From Candidatus Bathyarchaeota archaeon (lineage in GTDB: Archaea; Thermoproteota; Bathyarchaeia; Bathyarchaeales; DTEX01): 48,420 nt of DNA. Positions 1-7,251 of the stretch are shown piece by piece; within the stretch, counting starts at the first letter, position 1, and every line of letters starts with the position of its first letter. The translations under genes were made by a program, and so were the position numbers. The notes under the pieces were generated by a model. It was not told the origin of the DNA. It saw only the letters and a list, made by a program, of their open reading frames with translations, and ran no database searches. The stretch spans positions 1 to 48,420 of the forward strand of contig JAGTRG010000005.1 in NCBI GenBank assembly GCA_018396435.1, given 5' to 3'.

Positions 1-470
1 GATGGCTCCCAGTTTCCCATACCCAAACCGGGGTATGGTACTCCGGGACACCGGTCCAGCTCCACTCGGCTTACGCCTACGGGGCTTTCACCCTCTACGG
101 CGGACCATTCCAGGCCACTTCAGCTTCGCCAAGGAGGAGGCGACCGGGCCCACTACGCTACATCCCCCATGGGTTTCCCCATAAGGTTCAGTTTAGACTC
201 TCCCCCTTTCGCTCGCCGCTACTTAGGGGATCCCTGTTGGTTTCTCTTCCTCCCCCTAATAAGATGTTTCCGTTCGGGGGGTTTCCACTCCCTACTTGGG
301 AGCATCGCAGAGCATTAACTCTGCGATGGGAAGTCCCATTCGGGAATCCCCGGATCGAAGGCTGCATGCGCCTACCCGGGGCTTATCGCAGCTTGCCGCG
401 CCCTTCCTCAGCGTTCAAGCCGAGCTATCCACCAGACGGCGTCGGCGTGCCGGGCTTACTCGGGTTCAGC
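1..470 (-). rRNA. 23S ribosomal RNA, 5' part (gene runs off the left edge)
   Basis: The reverse complement reads as the 5' domain of an archaeal large-subunit rRNA. It contains the GGTGGATAGCTCGG block (about 420-435), GCTGCGATAAGC (381-392) and AAGTAGCGGCGAGC (211-224), all universal landmarks of domain I. The mature 5' end is placed near 460-480 by comparison with known 23S starts and is uncertain by about 20 bases. The gene is transcribed leftward out of the window. No 16S gene lies upstream; the next gene to the right is a protein gene on the other strand, so this 23S must be expressed from its own promoter or as part of a dispersed locus. Short open frames here are artefacts of rRNA. Confidence 0.95.
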
Positions 471-508
471 ACCCGTTTAACGATTTGGATCTATGCATGG
501 TGCTCATT

Positions 509-564
509 GTGAGAGTGATTTCTCTCACTTTCACCCTTCCCCCGCCAACCTTGCGTTGGAGGGG
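509..564 (-). other. pre-23S leader hairpins
   Basis: Two hairpins lie in the predicted 23S leader. At 509-528 the arms GTGAGAG and CTCTCAC pair perfectly around a 6-base loop. At 539-564 CCAAC pairs with GTTGG around a 5-base loop and is flanked by C-rich and G-rich runs that extend the stem. They are seen directly; a role in processing or folding of the precursor is inferred. The classical bulge-helix-bulge partner strand would be beyond the 3' end of 23S, outside the window. Confidence 0.5.
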
Positions 565-606
565 TGCATGTTTGGGAAGTTTCTGCAAAATGTTGTTTAC
601 ATTTTT

Positions 607-645
607 CCCGATATAAACTTTCTGCTTAGCTCCATATAAAGATAA
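607..645 (-). promoter_or_regulatory. Candidate archaeal promoter(s) for 23S rRNA
   Basis: On the minus strand there are two TATA-like elements. The stronger reads CAGAAAGTTTATATC (about 611-625, purine-rich BRE followed by TTTATAT). The second, ATCTTTATATGG, lies at about 633-644. With the usual 25-base spacing the nearer one would start transcription near 588, giving a leader of roughly 110-120 bases before mature 23S. This fits a 23S gene that is not co-transcribed with 16S. The elements are visible; their use is inferred. Confidence 0.5.
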
Positions 646-732
646 CTAATATGCCTATATTCTGCGGTGCGGGATATGAGTAACATTAATATTTTTCTCG
701 CTTCAGAATAGTATCCTTGAAGGCAAAGCGGA

Positions 733-2388
733 ATGATTGTCAAGAGTTTCGGTCTTAAACTTAAGGGTCTTATTTTAGTCTCTGCATTTTGCCTCCTATT
801 AACGTTGGGTCCATATTCATCGTTTACGATGGTTTTTTCCAGCCCGGAGCCTCAAGGATACATTGATTACTGGTTTATTGTTGATGAGGATGGTTTCACG
901 CAAGTTAGAATCGTCTACAAGAACAATATGGAGAACGGGTCTTCATGGATGTTTATTCCAAGATTTTCTGAATGGCTAAACTATACTGTTAGTGGGCGCG
1001 TCTATGAATGGTCTTTGGAAGAGCCTGAGAAATATGTGGGCGCAGAATACTACTTCTATAATATTTTAAGTTTCAACTTTTTCTCTAGGGGTTCTCAATT
1101 TGAGATGGTTGTGGAATTTAATTTTTCAAGGGCTGCCATAATAATTGAGCCTAATGGAATGTTCTATTCGCCGCAAATAGGCTTCAGCAGGGGGAGCATA
1201 CTCAAAGCATCGGTTATTTTTCCATCGGCTTTTAGGATAAACCGGAATGAGGCTTTGGCTTTGGGGGCTAGCGGCTCATACAGACCTAGCTACTTAAACT
1301 CCACCTTCGCCTTTTTTGAAAATTTGCCCTCATCTGAGAATCTTCTGCGCATACAGATAGGTTTTAGCACACCTAACAAAAAAGCGGAGATGGTTTCTCT
1401 TGAGAGCGGCATTTTCAGGTTTGAAACTGTTAAGCGCTATGAATCTTATGCTCAAAGCATTCTAGGATTATACAATGCCTCATATGAAACTTTGGTCAAC
1501 CTTTTCAATGTAACCCTCAGGTTTAATGGTTCGGCTGACGATCTGATCGTGAGATTTTTTATCCCAGACTTTAATTCCTTAATGTCAATCGGTGGATACG
1601 TGCCCTTCTCAGGCAAAAGCATGGGTGACATATATATAAATTTCATGTTCACCCGGTATGTGGAGGGCTACCTGGAAGTTGTAGCATTGCATGAGCTTAT
1701 TCATCATTTCCTCTGGAGGGCCGGCGTATCGCCGCAAAACCTTCTATGGTTCCATGAGGGAATAGCGCAGTATGTCAGCATAGAGATCGCTGAGAAATTA
1801 GGCTATGCTGGCGCAGGCATGATTGAGGAAAGCATTGAGGAAAGCGTTAAAGATTTGGAAGGAATGCTTAGCGGGAACTTCGGTTTCTTGGCGGAATGGA
1901 CCCCAACTACTACCCCAAGGGACTTTAATACCCTGTATGCCGCCGCATATTATGTTGTTAGCAGATTGGCTGGGAACCGAGGCTTAGATTATTATGCGAG
2001 ATTCTTTAAAATTATTAATGGTGAGAAGATTGAGGATTCCGTTGCGCTATGTTATTATTTAAGCCTGGCATCTGGTGAATCTGTCGCAGATAAATTGAAT
2101 GCGTGGGGGTTCAATATACCTGACCTTTACACTTACTCGCCGCTTCTGAGGGAGATTGAGAAGGCTGTAAAAGATGTTGACCCAATTTCTCAGCCTTTCA
2201 AGCGTCTAGCTGAATCGATTTATAAGATGGTTATATCTGGAGGACATGTAAGCGCTGAATATGTATTGCCATGCTTACTCGCTGCGTTGGTTGTCGCCCT
2301 CCTAGCTCCACTTCTAACTTTGCTGATGTATTCTGGGGTGTTATTTGCGCTTATGCTTTTCATACTTAAGAAGAAGGGCGTTCTATAA
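733..2388 (+). CDS. Membrane-anchored gluzincin-type zinc metallopeptidase
   Basis: This 551-residue protein has an N-terminal hydrophobic signal or anchor (about residues 9-31), a long Ser/Phe/Asn-rich ectodomain, a zinc peptidase core and a hydrophobic C-terminus (about 510-545) ending in KKKGVL. The metal site is HELIH at 320-324 with a third ligand Glu342 in WFHEGIAQY, an HExxH-x17-E arrangement typical of the MA clan (peptidase_MA_2 or M1/M61-like). The topology suggests an extracellular catalytic domain tethered to the membrane. It starts at ATG 733 and stands alone; its stop overlaps by 6 bases the end of the convergent hydro-lyase gene. The substrate is unknown. Confidence 0.75.
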   Translation: MIVKSFGLKLKGLILVSAFCLLLTLGPYSSFTMVFSSPEPQGYIDYWFIVDEDGFTQVRIVYKNNMENGSSWMFIPRFSEWLNYTVSGRVYEWSLEEPEKYVGAEYYFYNILSFNFFSRGSQFEMVVEFNFSRAAIIIEPNGMFYSPQIGFSRGSILKASVIFPSAFRINRNEALALGASGSYRPSYLNSTFAFFENLPSSENLLRIQIGFSTPNKKAEMVSLESGIFRFETVKRYESYAQSILGLYNASYETLVNLFNVTLRFNGSADDLIVRFFIPDFNSLMSIGGYVPFSGKSMGDIYINFMFTRYVEGYLEVVALHELIHHFLWRAGVSPQNLLWFHEGIAQYVSIEIAEKLGYAGAGMIEESIEESVKDLEGMLSGNFGFLAEWTPTTTPRDFNTLYAAAYYVVSRLAGNRGLDYYARFFKIINGEKIEDSVALCYYLSLASGESVADKLNAWGFNIPDLYTYSPLLREIEKAVKDVDPISQPFKRLAESIYKMVISGGHVSAEYVLPCLLAALVVALLAPLLTLLMYSGVLFALMLFILKKKGVL

Positions 2389-2988
2389 TTTATTCCCAAT
2401 CAGATTCCTAGATATCATTGCTTTTCTATCATCAGCATCTTTAATGGTTTTTTCAAAGAGATCTCCCCCATGAGAGTCTATGGCGATCACCAGCGGGCCG
2501 AATTTTTCAACCTGAAACGTCCATACGGCTTCAGGAATCCCCAGATCCATCCATTCAACGCCCAGCACCCTTATAATATATTTTGATGCTAAAACGGCGG
2601 CTCCGCCAGTGAATACCCCGTATGCTGACCCATTCTTCACCATCGCCATTTTGGTCTTATTCCCCATGCCGCCCTTGCCTATTACAAGTCTAACACTGAG
2701 CTTCTCTATGATTTCATGCTCGAAGGGCTCCATACGCATGCTGGTTGTTGGTCCCGCTGAGACTACAGTCCATTGATCATTCGCCTTTTTAACCAACGGT
2801 CCGCAATGGTAGAGCGCTAAACCGTCAAATTTAAAGGGCAACTCCTTAGATTCCCTTAGATACTGGCATATTCTTTTATGGGCTAGATCCCGCGCTGTGA
2901 TTAACGTTCCGGTTAAATAGATTATGTCGCCAACCCTCAGTCTGCGTACATCATTTTCCGAGATTGGTGTTCTTAGATTAATATACAT
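2383..2988 (-). CDS. Class I fumarase/tartrate dehydratase beta-type subunit
   Basis: This 201-residue protein matches the beta (C-terminal) domain of two-subunit Fe-S hydro-lyases such as fumarase or L-tartrate dehydratase. Signatures are VSAGPTTSMRM, GKGGMG, the GGAAVLA segment and GPLVIAIDSHG. In this family the beta subunit completes the active site on an alpha subunit that carries the 4Fe-4S cluster. No alpha subunit is encoded in the window, so the substrate cannot be assigned. A strong GGAGGAGG Shine-Dalgarno precedes the ATG. It is the last gene of a leftward run behind two URO-D-family genes, 48 bases from the nearer one. Confidence 0.85.
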   Translation of the reverse strand: MYINLRTPISENDVRRLRVGDIIYLTGTLITARDLAHKRICQYLRESKELPFKFDGLALYHCGPLVKKANDQWTVVSAGPTTSMRMEPFEHEIIEKLSVRLVIGKGGMGNKTKMAMVKNGSAYGVFTGGAAVLASKYIIRVLGVEWMDLGIPEAVWTFQVEKFGPLVIAIDSHGGDLFEKTIKDADDRKAMISRNLIGNKL

Positions 2989-3036
2989 GACGTTTCCTCC
3001 TCCACATTAAATGCTTTGTTTTTCTTTCACTCCCAA

Positions 3037-4116
3037 TCAGCCGTAGGCAGCCTTAAATCTATCAATGAGCTCCCTTGCCTCCCTATATGAAGCGCATGTG
3101 GTTTGGATCGCCACGCCTCTAGGAGATATTTTATTAAGTATGTGCAGCACCCTTTGGGGTTGAACAAATATTTGAAGAAGCTTTCCCTTCCCCTGTATTT
3201 TCCTGTACAATGGCACCCATGTCTCTTCCCCTCCATCAGGATTTCCCGCGCCGGGAATCCATTGTATACCGTCCAATTCAGGGATGTCGAGCAGTTTTTC
3301 CAGATGCTTCAACTCTAATGGTCCGTCTAAATGCCATATCGTTCTTTCAATAGTTTTGCATGCTTCAACTATGTAAGGGTAAACCAGCTGATCGAATACT
3401 CTGGGGGACAAGTAGACGATGGTATCGCATTGAAGCACATAGTGCCTCCTTTCGCTCCAGAGGCCTGCCCATGTGGAGAATCCATTTTCCGGGTTATCTA
3501 TCAATCCGCAGAGCTCTTCGTAAGATTGAAACCAGATCTCCTCAACTCTCCTTAAGGCTTCAACCAAGCTGCTCCAGTTAAGAAAAGCATCTCTTATCAT
3601 ATCCGTTGGAAAGTTTCCCCTAAGCAGCCCGAGAACCGTAATTGGGTCAAGCAGGTCGGTGAGCCCTACAACAGCCTCTTCTCGGCATCTTTCTAAAGCG
3701 GTCCTTGTACATTTAACAAGATATCTCCACCATTCATTTTGCGTGTCAAACTCAACTTTTTTAATTTCCTCCAATTTCATTCTACCTTCAAACCAGGCTG
3801 TATCGATCTCTGGGTTAAATTTCACATCGGCCCCTAAACATGCAGATAGGAATCCTGGTCCCAGATTTATCCAAGCGTTTGGGTAAGCCTCCCCGAGAAA
3901 GCAGACCTCTCTAAACTGCGATAGCAGCGTATCTATCGCCTTATCCACATTGGGGTAGTGCCTGAGGAAAACCCATATGTCTATTGTTTCCCTCCAATGG
4001 TCGTTTTTCGGTGCAAGAATCTGCAGTATGGGTTTATCTAGGCTTCTCTCCCACCAAGCCTTAAAGGCGTCTTTCACTTCGTTCCAATCCTCTTTATTTA
4101 TCATTTGGAACACCAT
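3037..4116 (-). CDS. Uroporphyrinogen decarboxylase (URO-D)/MtaA-superfamily protein
   Basis: A 359-residue TIM-barrel protein of the URO-D superfamily. The segment HLDGPLELKHLE (about residue 260) followed by LDGIQWIPGAG is typical of a subgroup of URO-D-like proteins thought to act on methylated corrinoids or related cofactors rather than in haem synthesis. No corrinoid protein or methyltransferase of MtaB/MttB type is next to it, so the substrate is unknown. It lies 25 bases downstream of a second, divergent URO-D-family gene and probably shares its transcript. The start could be the first ATG or the ATG at codon 5. Confidence 0.75.
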   Translation of the reverse strand: MVFQMINKEDWNEVKDAFKAWWERSLDKPILQILAPKNDHWRETIDIWVFLRHYPNVDKAIDTLLSQFREVCFLGEAYPNAWINLGPGFLSACLGADVKFNPEIDTAWFEGRMKLEEIKKVEFDTQNEWWRYLVKCTRTALERCREEAVVGLTDLLDPITVLGLLRGNFPTDMIRDAFLNWSSLVEALRRVEEIWFQSYEELCGLIDNPENGFSTWAGLWSERRHYVLQCDTIVYLSPRVFDQLVYPYIVEACKTIERTIWHLDGPLELKHLEKLLDIPELDGIQWIPGAGNPDGGEETWVPLYRKIQGKGKLLQIFVQPQRVLHILNKISPRGVAIQTTCASYREARELIDRFKAAYG

Positions 4117-4141
4117 TATATTTTACATGACCCCACATAGA

Positions 4142-5209
4142 TTAATCATATTTTTCGGCAGCGCCATGGATCGGATATTCTCCATACTTTTTTGCGGCTT
4201 TAAGCATTATTATGAAATTTTGCGGTGAAACAGAATCATGTATGGTGTGTCCCGATCCTAGTATGTATCCTCCGCCATATGCAGCTTCATTAATGGCTTT
4301 CTTAACTTCCCTTATAACCTGATCCGCTGTTCCGCTTGTAAGCGTATATGCGACATCGATATTTCCTATAAGGCATATTTCCTCACCATATTTCGCTTTC
4401 GCATCGCAAAGTTTCATCCCAGCCGTAGGTTCTAAAGGTTGAACAGCATCTATGCCGGCTTCTATTATCCCATTCATAAGCAAATTTATGTTACCGTCGC
4501 AGTGGAGCAGCACAGGCACCCCTCTCTTATGAAAATTTTCAGCCACCCTTCGAAGCTCCGGATATATGATCTCCATCCATCTTTTTGGGGAGATGAAAGG
4601 CCCTGTTTTATATGCGAAATCGTCCGCAACAAGGAGGGCTTCTGCCCCCGCGTCTATCAAGGCGTTACCGCAAGCAATAGTATAGTCTGCATGGTCTTTG
4701 ATAACCCTTCTTACGAAGCCTAAGTTGCTTTGCATATATCTGAAAAAGTCAACAAAGCCCACCGCTTCTATGGCTACTTCAAAGATGCTCCCGCAGCATG
4801 GAATTAAGAAAAGCCGCCCTTCAGATGCCTTTACACTTTCTTTAAAATACTCAACTCTCCAAGGATCATGGGGGTCAGGTCTGGGAAAAGCATAGTATTT
4901 TTCAGGGGTATTAAGTGTGCCTCCCAAATAGAAGTCAGATGTGGAGAAAGAGATTTTCCTCGTGAATAATCTTCCAAACTCATCAACATATCTATCGCTG
5001 TTCAACTGCTTACTATTCTGGTGATTTAGGAAAGGCCATATTACCAACGAATCTAATCCTAATTTTGATAAAGCAATAAATTTTTCATGATCGATTAAGC
5101 CTGGAAAGATCTTTTTAAGCACCACATCGCTTATCCCTACCTCAAGAAGGGGTACTCTATCGGGTTCCTCTAGGAAAATTGCGGAGAGAACCCGATCTCT
5201 TGAATTCAA
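4142..5209 (-). CDS. URO-D/methylcobamide methyltransferase (MtaA-like) family protein
   Basis: A 355-residue URO-D-family protein. It starts NSRDRVLSAIFLEEPDRVP, the usual N-terminus of the family, carries LLHCDGN near residue 234 where MtaA-type enzymes place a zinc-binding His/Cys motif, and ends with GGGYILGSGHTIHDSVSPQNF, the conserved C-terminal loop. Family knowledge suggests methyl transfer between a corrinoid protein and a thiol or other acceptor; haem-type decarboxylation is less likely. The start is TTG at 5209. It overlaps the TGA stop of a truncated upstream frame as TTGA, a sign of former translational coupling. Confidence 0.75.
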   Translation of the reverse strand: MNSRDRVLSAIFLEEPDRVPLLEVGISDVVLKKIFPGLIDHEKFIALSKLGLDSLVIWPFLNHQNSKQLNSDRYVDEFGRLFTRKISFSTSDFYLGGTLNTPEKYYAFPRPDPHDPWRVEYFKESVKASEGRLFLIPCCGSIFEVAIEAVGFVDFFRYMQSNLGFVRRVIKDHADYTIACGNALIDAGAEALLVADDFAYKTGPFISPKRWMEIIYPELRRVAENFHKRGVPVLLHCDGNINLLMNGIIEAGIDAVQPLEPTAGMKLCDAKAKYGEEICLIGNIDVAYTLTSGTADQVIREVKKAINEAAYGGGYILGSGHTIHDSVSPQNFIIMLKAAKKYGEYPIHGAAEKYD

Positions 5210-5385
5210 TATTTTCCCCTCCAGTTTATTTCTCCCAAAATTTTCCTCAAGTTTATGAGGCTTTGCCGCGTGCCCTCTTCCGGATTTAAAGTATTCTCAT
5301 ATTCTATAGAGAGGTACCCTTTGCATTCCACTACTACCAAACCAAACATTTTCTCAGCATCCCCCCGATTAAGGCTTGTCTCGGC
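5206..5385 (-). pseudogene. C-terminal remnant of a sugar-phosphate isomerase/epimerase
   Basis: About 59 codons are open on the minus strand after an in-frame TAA at 5386-5388. The translation contains TSLNRGDAEKMFGL and GYLSIEYENTLNPEEG followed by a leucine-rich helix, the usual end of xylose-isomerase-like TIM-barrel proteins, where a closing GYLSIEYEG...PEEG segment is common. The rest of the barrel is missing. The stop TGA overlaps the TTG start of the downstream URO-D gene, so the fragment looks like what is left of the first gene of this operon after a deletion or insertion at about 5386. Family assignment is from memory of the motif. Confidence 0.6.
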
Positions 5386-5508
5386 TTAATAAATAGAAAA
5401 CTTCAGATAAAAAGTCTTATTATGTAAGATTTTTATGGGTGACTCTTACGTTAGAAAAGGGCTGGGATAAGCGGCGAAACCTTTTATAGAACTTTGAATG
5501 TTAGAAGA

Positions 5509-5698
5509 GTTGATTAGCCAGCAATGGCAACTTAGACCTTTTCGTTGGAAATACTGAGCAACCCTAGCGACCCGCTATATAACACCCTAATCTCTTCGTA
5601 AGCCCGTTATGGGGCTCCACAACTCGTTTATTAGGCTTGGACGAAGGGTTACGATGAAAGTTGTTCGGCTCAGGCGGCAGGTTTAAAGGTGGCTGAAC
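5509..5698. ncRNA. Candidate structured RNA or decayed long palindrome
   Basis: Seven complementary pairs are nested around one centre (5603-5614): GTT 5509-5511 with AAC 5696-5698, AGCC 5516-5519 with GGCT 5691-5694, ACCTTT 5536-5541 with AAAGGT 5685-5690, CTGAGC 5554-5559 with GCTCAG 5668-5673, AACCCT 5560-5565 with AGGGTT 5645-5650, CCTAAT 5586-5591 with ATTAGG 5630-5635, and AGCCC 5601-5605 with GGGCT 5612-5616. The shared centre is more than chance pairs would normally give. It does not match RNase P or SRP RNA motifs that I know. Strand is undecided; competing pairs exist (CTTCGT/ACGAAG, GTTCGGC/GCTGAAC). Confidence 0.3.
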
Positions 5699-5728
5699 AA
5701 AAGCAGCATGCAGAATGCACACGCCAAT

Positions 5729-5751
5729 AAAATTGCTACAGTAGCAATTTT
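5729..5751. repeat. Perfect 11-bp inverted repeat followed by T run
   Basis: AAAATTGCTAC and GTAGCAATTTT flank a single A, a perfect 23-base palindrome, and T continues to 5754. On the plus strand this resembles a hairpin plus U-tract; as DNA it could be a protein-binding site. A partial copy (CTGTAGCAAT) follows about 25 bases later. No plus-strand gene ends close by. Confidence 0.5.
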
Positions 5752-5991
5752 TTTCTCAGGGATAACAACTGTAGCAATGGATTAGGGAATAGGGTTGGTT
5801 TTAAGGATGGACCGGAAATCATATTGAGGTACTCCTTCAGAATATACCTCCCACTCCTAGAACATGAGCAGATAACAGAATTCCAAGGGAGGAGCAAATC
5901 CTCAAGAAGACGCCCCCGCAATTTTCTCAGATTTAAACGGTTAGAGTGCTACACCAAAATCGCTTGGCATAACCGAAAGAAGCATATTTAA
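5731..5991 (+). pseudogene. Possible remnant reading frame, unknown
   Basis: An 86-codon frame is open from just after TAA 5728-5730 to TAA 5989-5991. It has no ATG and no clear Shine-Dalgarno. The end is strongly basic (GRSKSSRRRPRNF and IAWHNRKKHI), which is reminiscent of the C-terminus of a DNA-binding protein or transposase, but I do not recognise a family. An open stretch of this length can arise by chance. I regard it as a possible broken gene only. Confidence 0.2.
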
Positions 5992-6102
5992 GAGAGCTTT
6001 ATGAAATCACAAACAGAAACAGCCTTAATCCCAATCTTCGGATTCGAACTCCGAGAATGGAGCCAATTTTAAGCCGTGTTCCAGAAGATCAGATTGAAAA
6101 AG

Positions 6103-6180
6103 TGGCGGGCCCGAGGGGAATTGAACCCCCGACCCTCGGCTTAGGAGGCCGATGCCCTATCCTGACTAGGCCACGGGCCC
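6103..6180 (-). tRNA. tRNA-Arg (anticodon CCT)
   Basis: The reverse complement folds as a full cloverleaf. The acceptor GGGCCCG pairs with CGGGCCC, the anticodon stem TCGGC/GCCGA encloses the loop CTCCTAA (anticodon CCT, reading AGG), and the T-stem GGGGG/CCCCT has loop TTCAATT. The discriminator is G and the CCA end is encoded (6103-6105). There is no intron. An A/T-rich TATA-like stretch lies on the minus strand at about 6200-6215, at the right distance for a start near 6181. Confidence 0.95.
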
Positions 6181-6283
6181 CACAATTCTTTGCTCAAGGA
6201 ATAAATTAAATTTTATGTTGCATTCTGTTTCGGTAAAAGATAAATTTTTGTTTCACCCCTTTCCTTAGAAGGAGAAGGCTGAT

Positions 6284-7201
6284 TTGAAGATTAAGGATCC
6301 CTTTGGAAGGGCTGTTGAAAATATAAGGGTGTCAGTTACCCAAAGATGCAACTTCAGCTGCATCTATTGCCACCGTGAGGGTCAAGCGTCAAATTATGAG
6401 GTTGAGATGTCGGCTGGAGAAATTAAGCGAATAGTTAGGTTAGCTGCCTCCTTAGGTGTTGACAGCGTTAAATTAACGGGCGGTGAACCCCTACTGCGCA
6501 GCGACATAATTGACATAACGCGCGGGATAAGCAGCATAACCGGCATAAAGGATGTTTCCATGACGACGAATGGTTTCCTCCTAGCTCAATACGCTGAGCA
6601 ATTAAAGGAAGCTGGCCTTTCAAGGGTTAACGTCAGCCTAGACACATTGAAACCTGAAAGGTTTAGGTTTATCACCAGTATAAATGCCCATAAAAACGTT
6701 GTTGATGGAATAATTAGAGCTGTTGAGGTGGGCTTAAACCCGGTTAAAGCAAACGTGGTGCTGCTTAAAAACGTAAACGATGATGAAGTAAGCGACCTGA
6801 TAGATTTTGCGGGAAGCCACAGCATAGTGCTTCAAATAATTGAGCTTGAGAAATTCGGCAATGAAACCTTTTATGAGCAGTATCACGTTGATCTAAGCAG
6901 CCTCGAAAAAGAGCTTGAGGAGAAAGCCTCAGAAATAATTGTTAGGCGGATGCAGCATAGGAAAAAATACATTCTTGACAATGGGGCTGAGGTTGAGATC
7001 GTCAAGCCCATGCATAATACTGAATTCTGCCTTCACTGTAATAGAATCCGCCTCACATCCGATGGGCGGCTTAAACCATGCCTATTCAAGAACGATAACC
7101 TAGTAGACCTTCTAGAGCCCATGAGGCGGGGCGAAGACGATGAATATTTGAAGAATCTATTTATTGAGGCTGTGATGAGGAGAAAACCCTACTTTATATA
7201 G
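6284..7201 (+). CDS. moaA: GTP 3',8-cyclase MoaA (molybdopterin/tungstopterin biosynthesis)
   Basis: A 305-residue radical SAM protein. The SAM cluster motif C22-x3-C26-x2-C29 sits in RCNFSCIYC, KLTGGEPLLR is the conserved SAM-binding strand, and the second cluster is C249-x2-C252-x13-C266 (CLHCNRIR...KPCLF), which defines MoaA. It converts GTP to the cyclic precursor of the pyranopterin cofactor. The cofactor is needed here by the two tungsten AOR-family enzymes in the window. The start is TTG 6284 with GAAGGAG upstream; the next in-frame options are too far inside. The gene is first of a rightward run with the oxidoreductase and purE-purC genes. Confidence 0.93.
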   Translation: MKIKDPFGRAVENIRVSVTQRCNFSCIYCHREGQASNYEVEMSAGEIKRIVRLAASLGVDSVKLTGGEPLLRSDIIDITRGISSITGIKDVSMTTNGFLLAQYAEQLKEAGLSRVNVSLDTLKPERFRFITSINAHKNVVDGIIRAVEVGLNPVKANVVLLKNVNDDEVSDLIDFAGSHSIVLQIIELEKFGNETFYEQYHVDLSSLEKELEEKASEIIVRRMQHRKKYILDNGAEVEIVKPMHNTEFCLHCNRIRLTSDGRLKPCLFKNDNLVDLLEPMRRGEDDEYLKNLFIEAVMRRKPYFI

Positions 7202-7251
7202 GAAAATATCATGATGTAATATTAAATATTTTCAGGCTAGGTGCAGCCATT

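Larger units (their letters stand above)
5386..6102. other. 717-bp region without a convincing gene, next to tRNA-Arg
   Basis: No intact protein gene is seen. The region holds nested complementary segments centred near 5608 (possible structured RNA), a 23-base palindrome at 5729-5751 followed by a T run, an 86-codon open frame lacking a normal start (5731-5991), and a tRNA-like fold at 6031-6097. It begins where the truncated isomerase frame breaks and ends at the 3' end of a tRNA gene, a common setting for decayed integrated elements. No integrase, transposase or exact repeat of the tRNA 3' end was found, so that origin is a guess. Confidence 0.6.

Noticed and set aside
237-616. Open frames across the left end on the plus strand
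   Set aside because: They lie antisense to 23S rRNA and its leader and have no protein-like features.
5640-5700. C/D-box guide RNA (near-C box GATGAA, D box CTGA)
   Set aside because: The C box is imperfect, C' and D' boxes are not evident, and spacing does not fit.
5400-5700. RNase P or SRP RNA
   Set aside because: The conserved RNase P and SRP S-domain motifs I know are absent.
5736-5921. 61-codon minus-strand frame
   Set aside because: It overlaps the palindrome and a longer plus-strand frame, has no ribosome site and no protein-like pattern.
5386-6180. Integrated element with att sites at tRNA-Arg
   Set aside because: No exact repeat of the tRNA 3' end, integrase or intact element gene was found.
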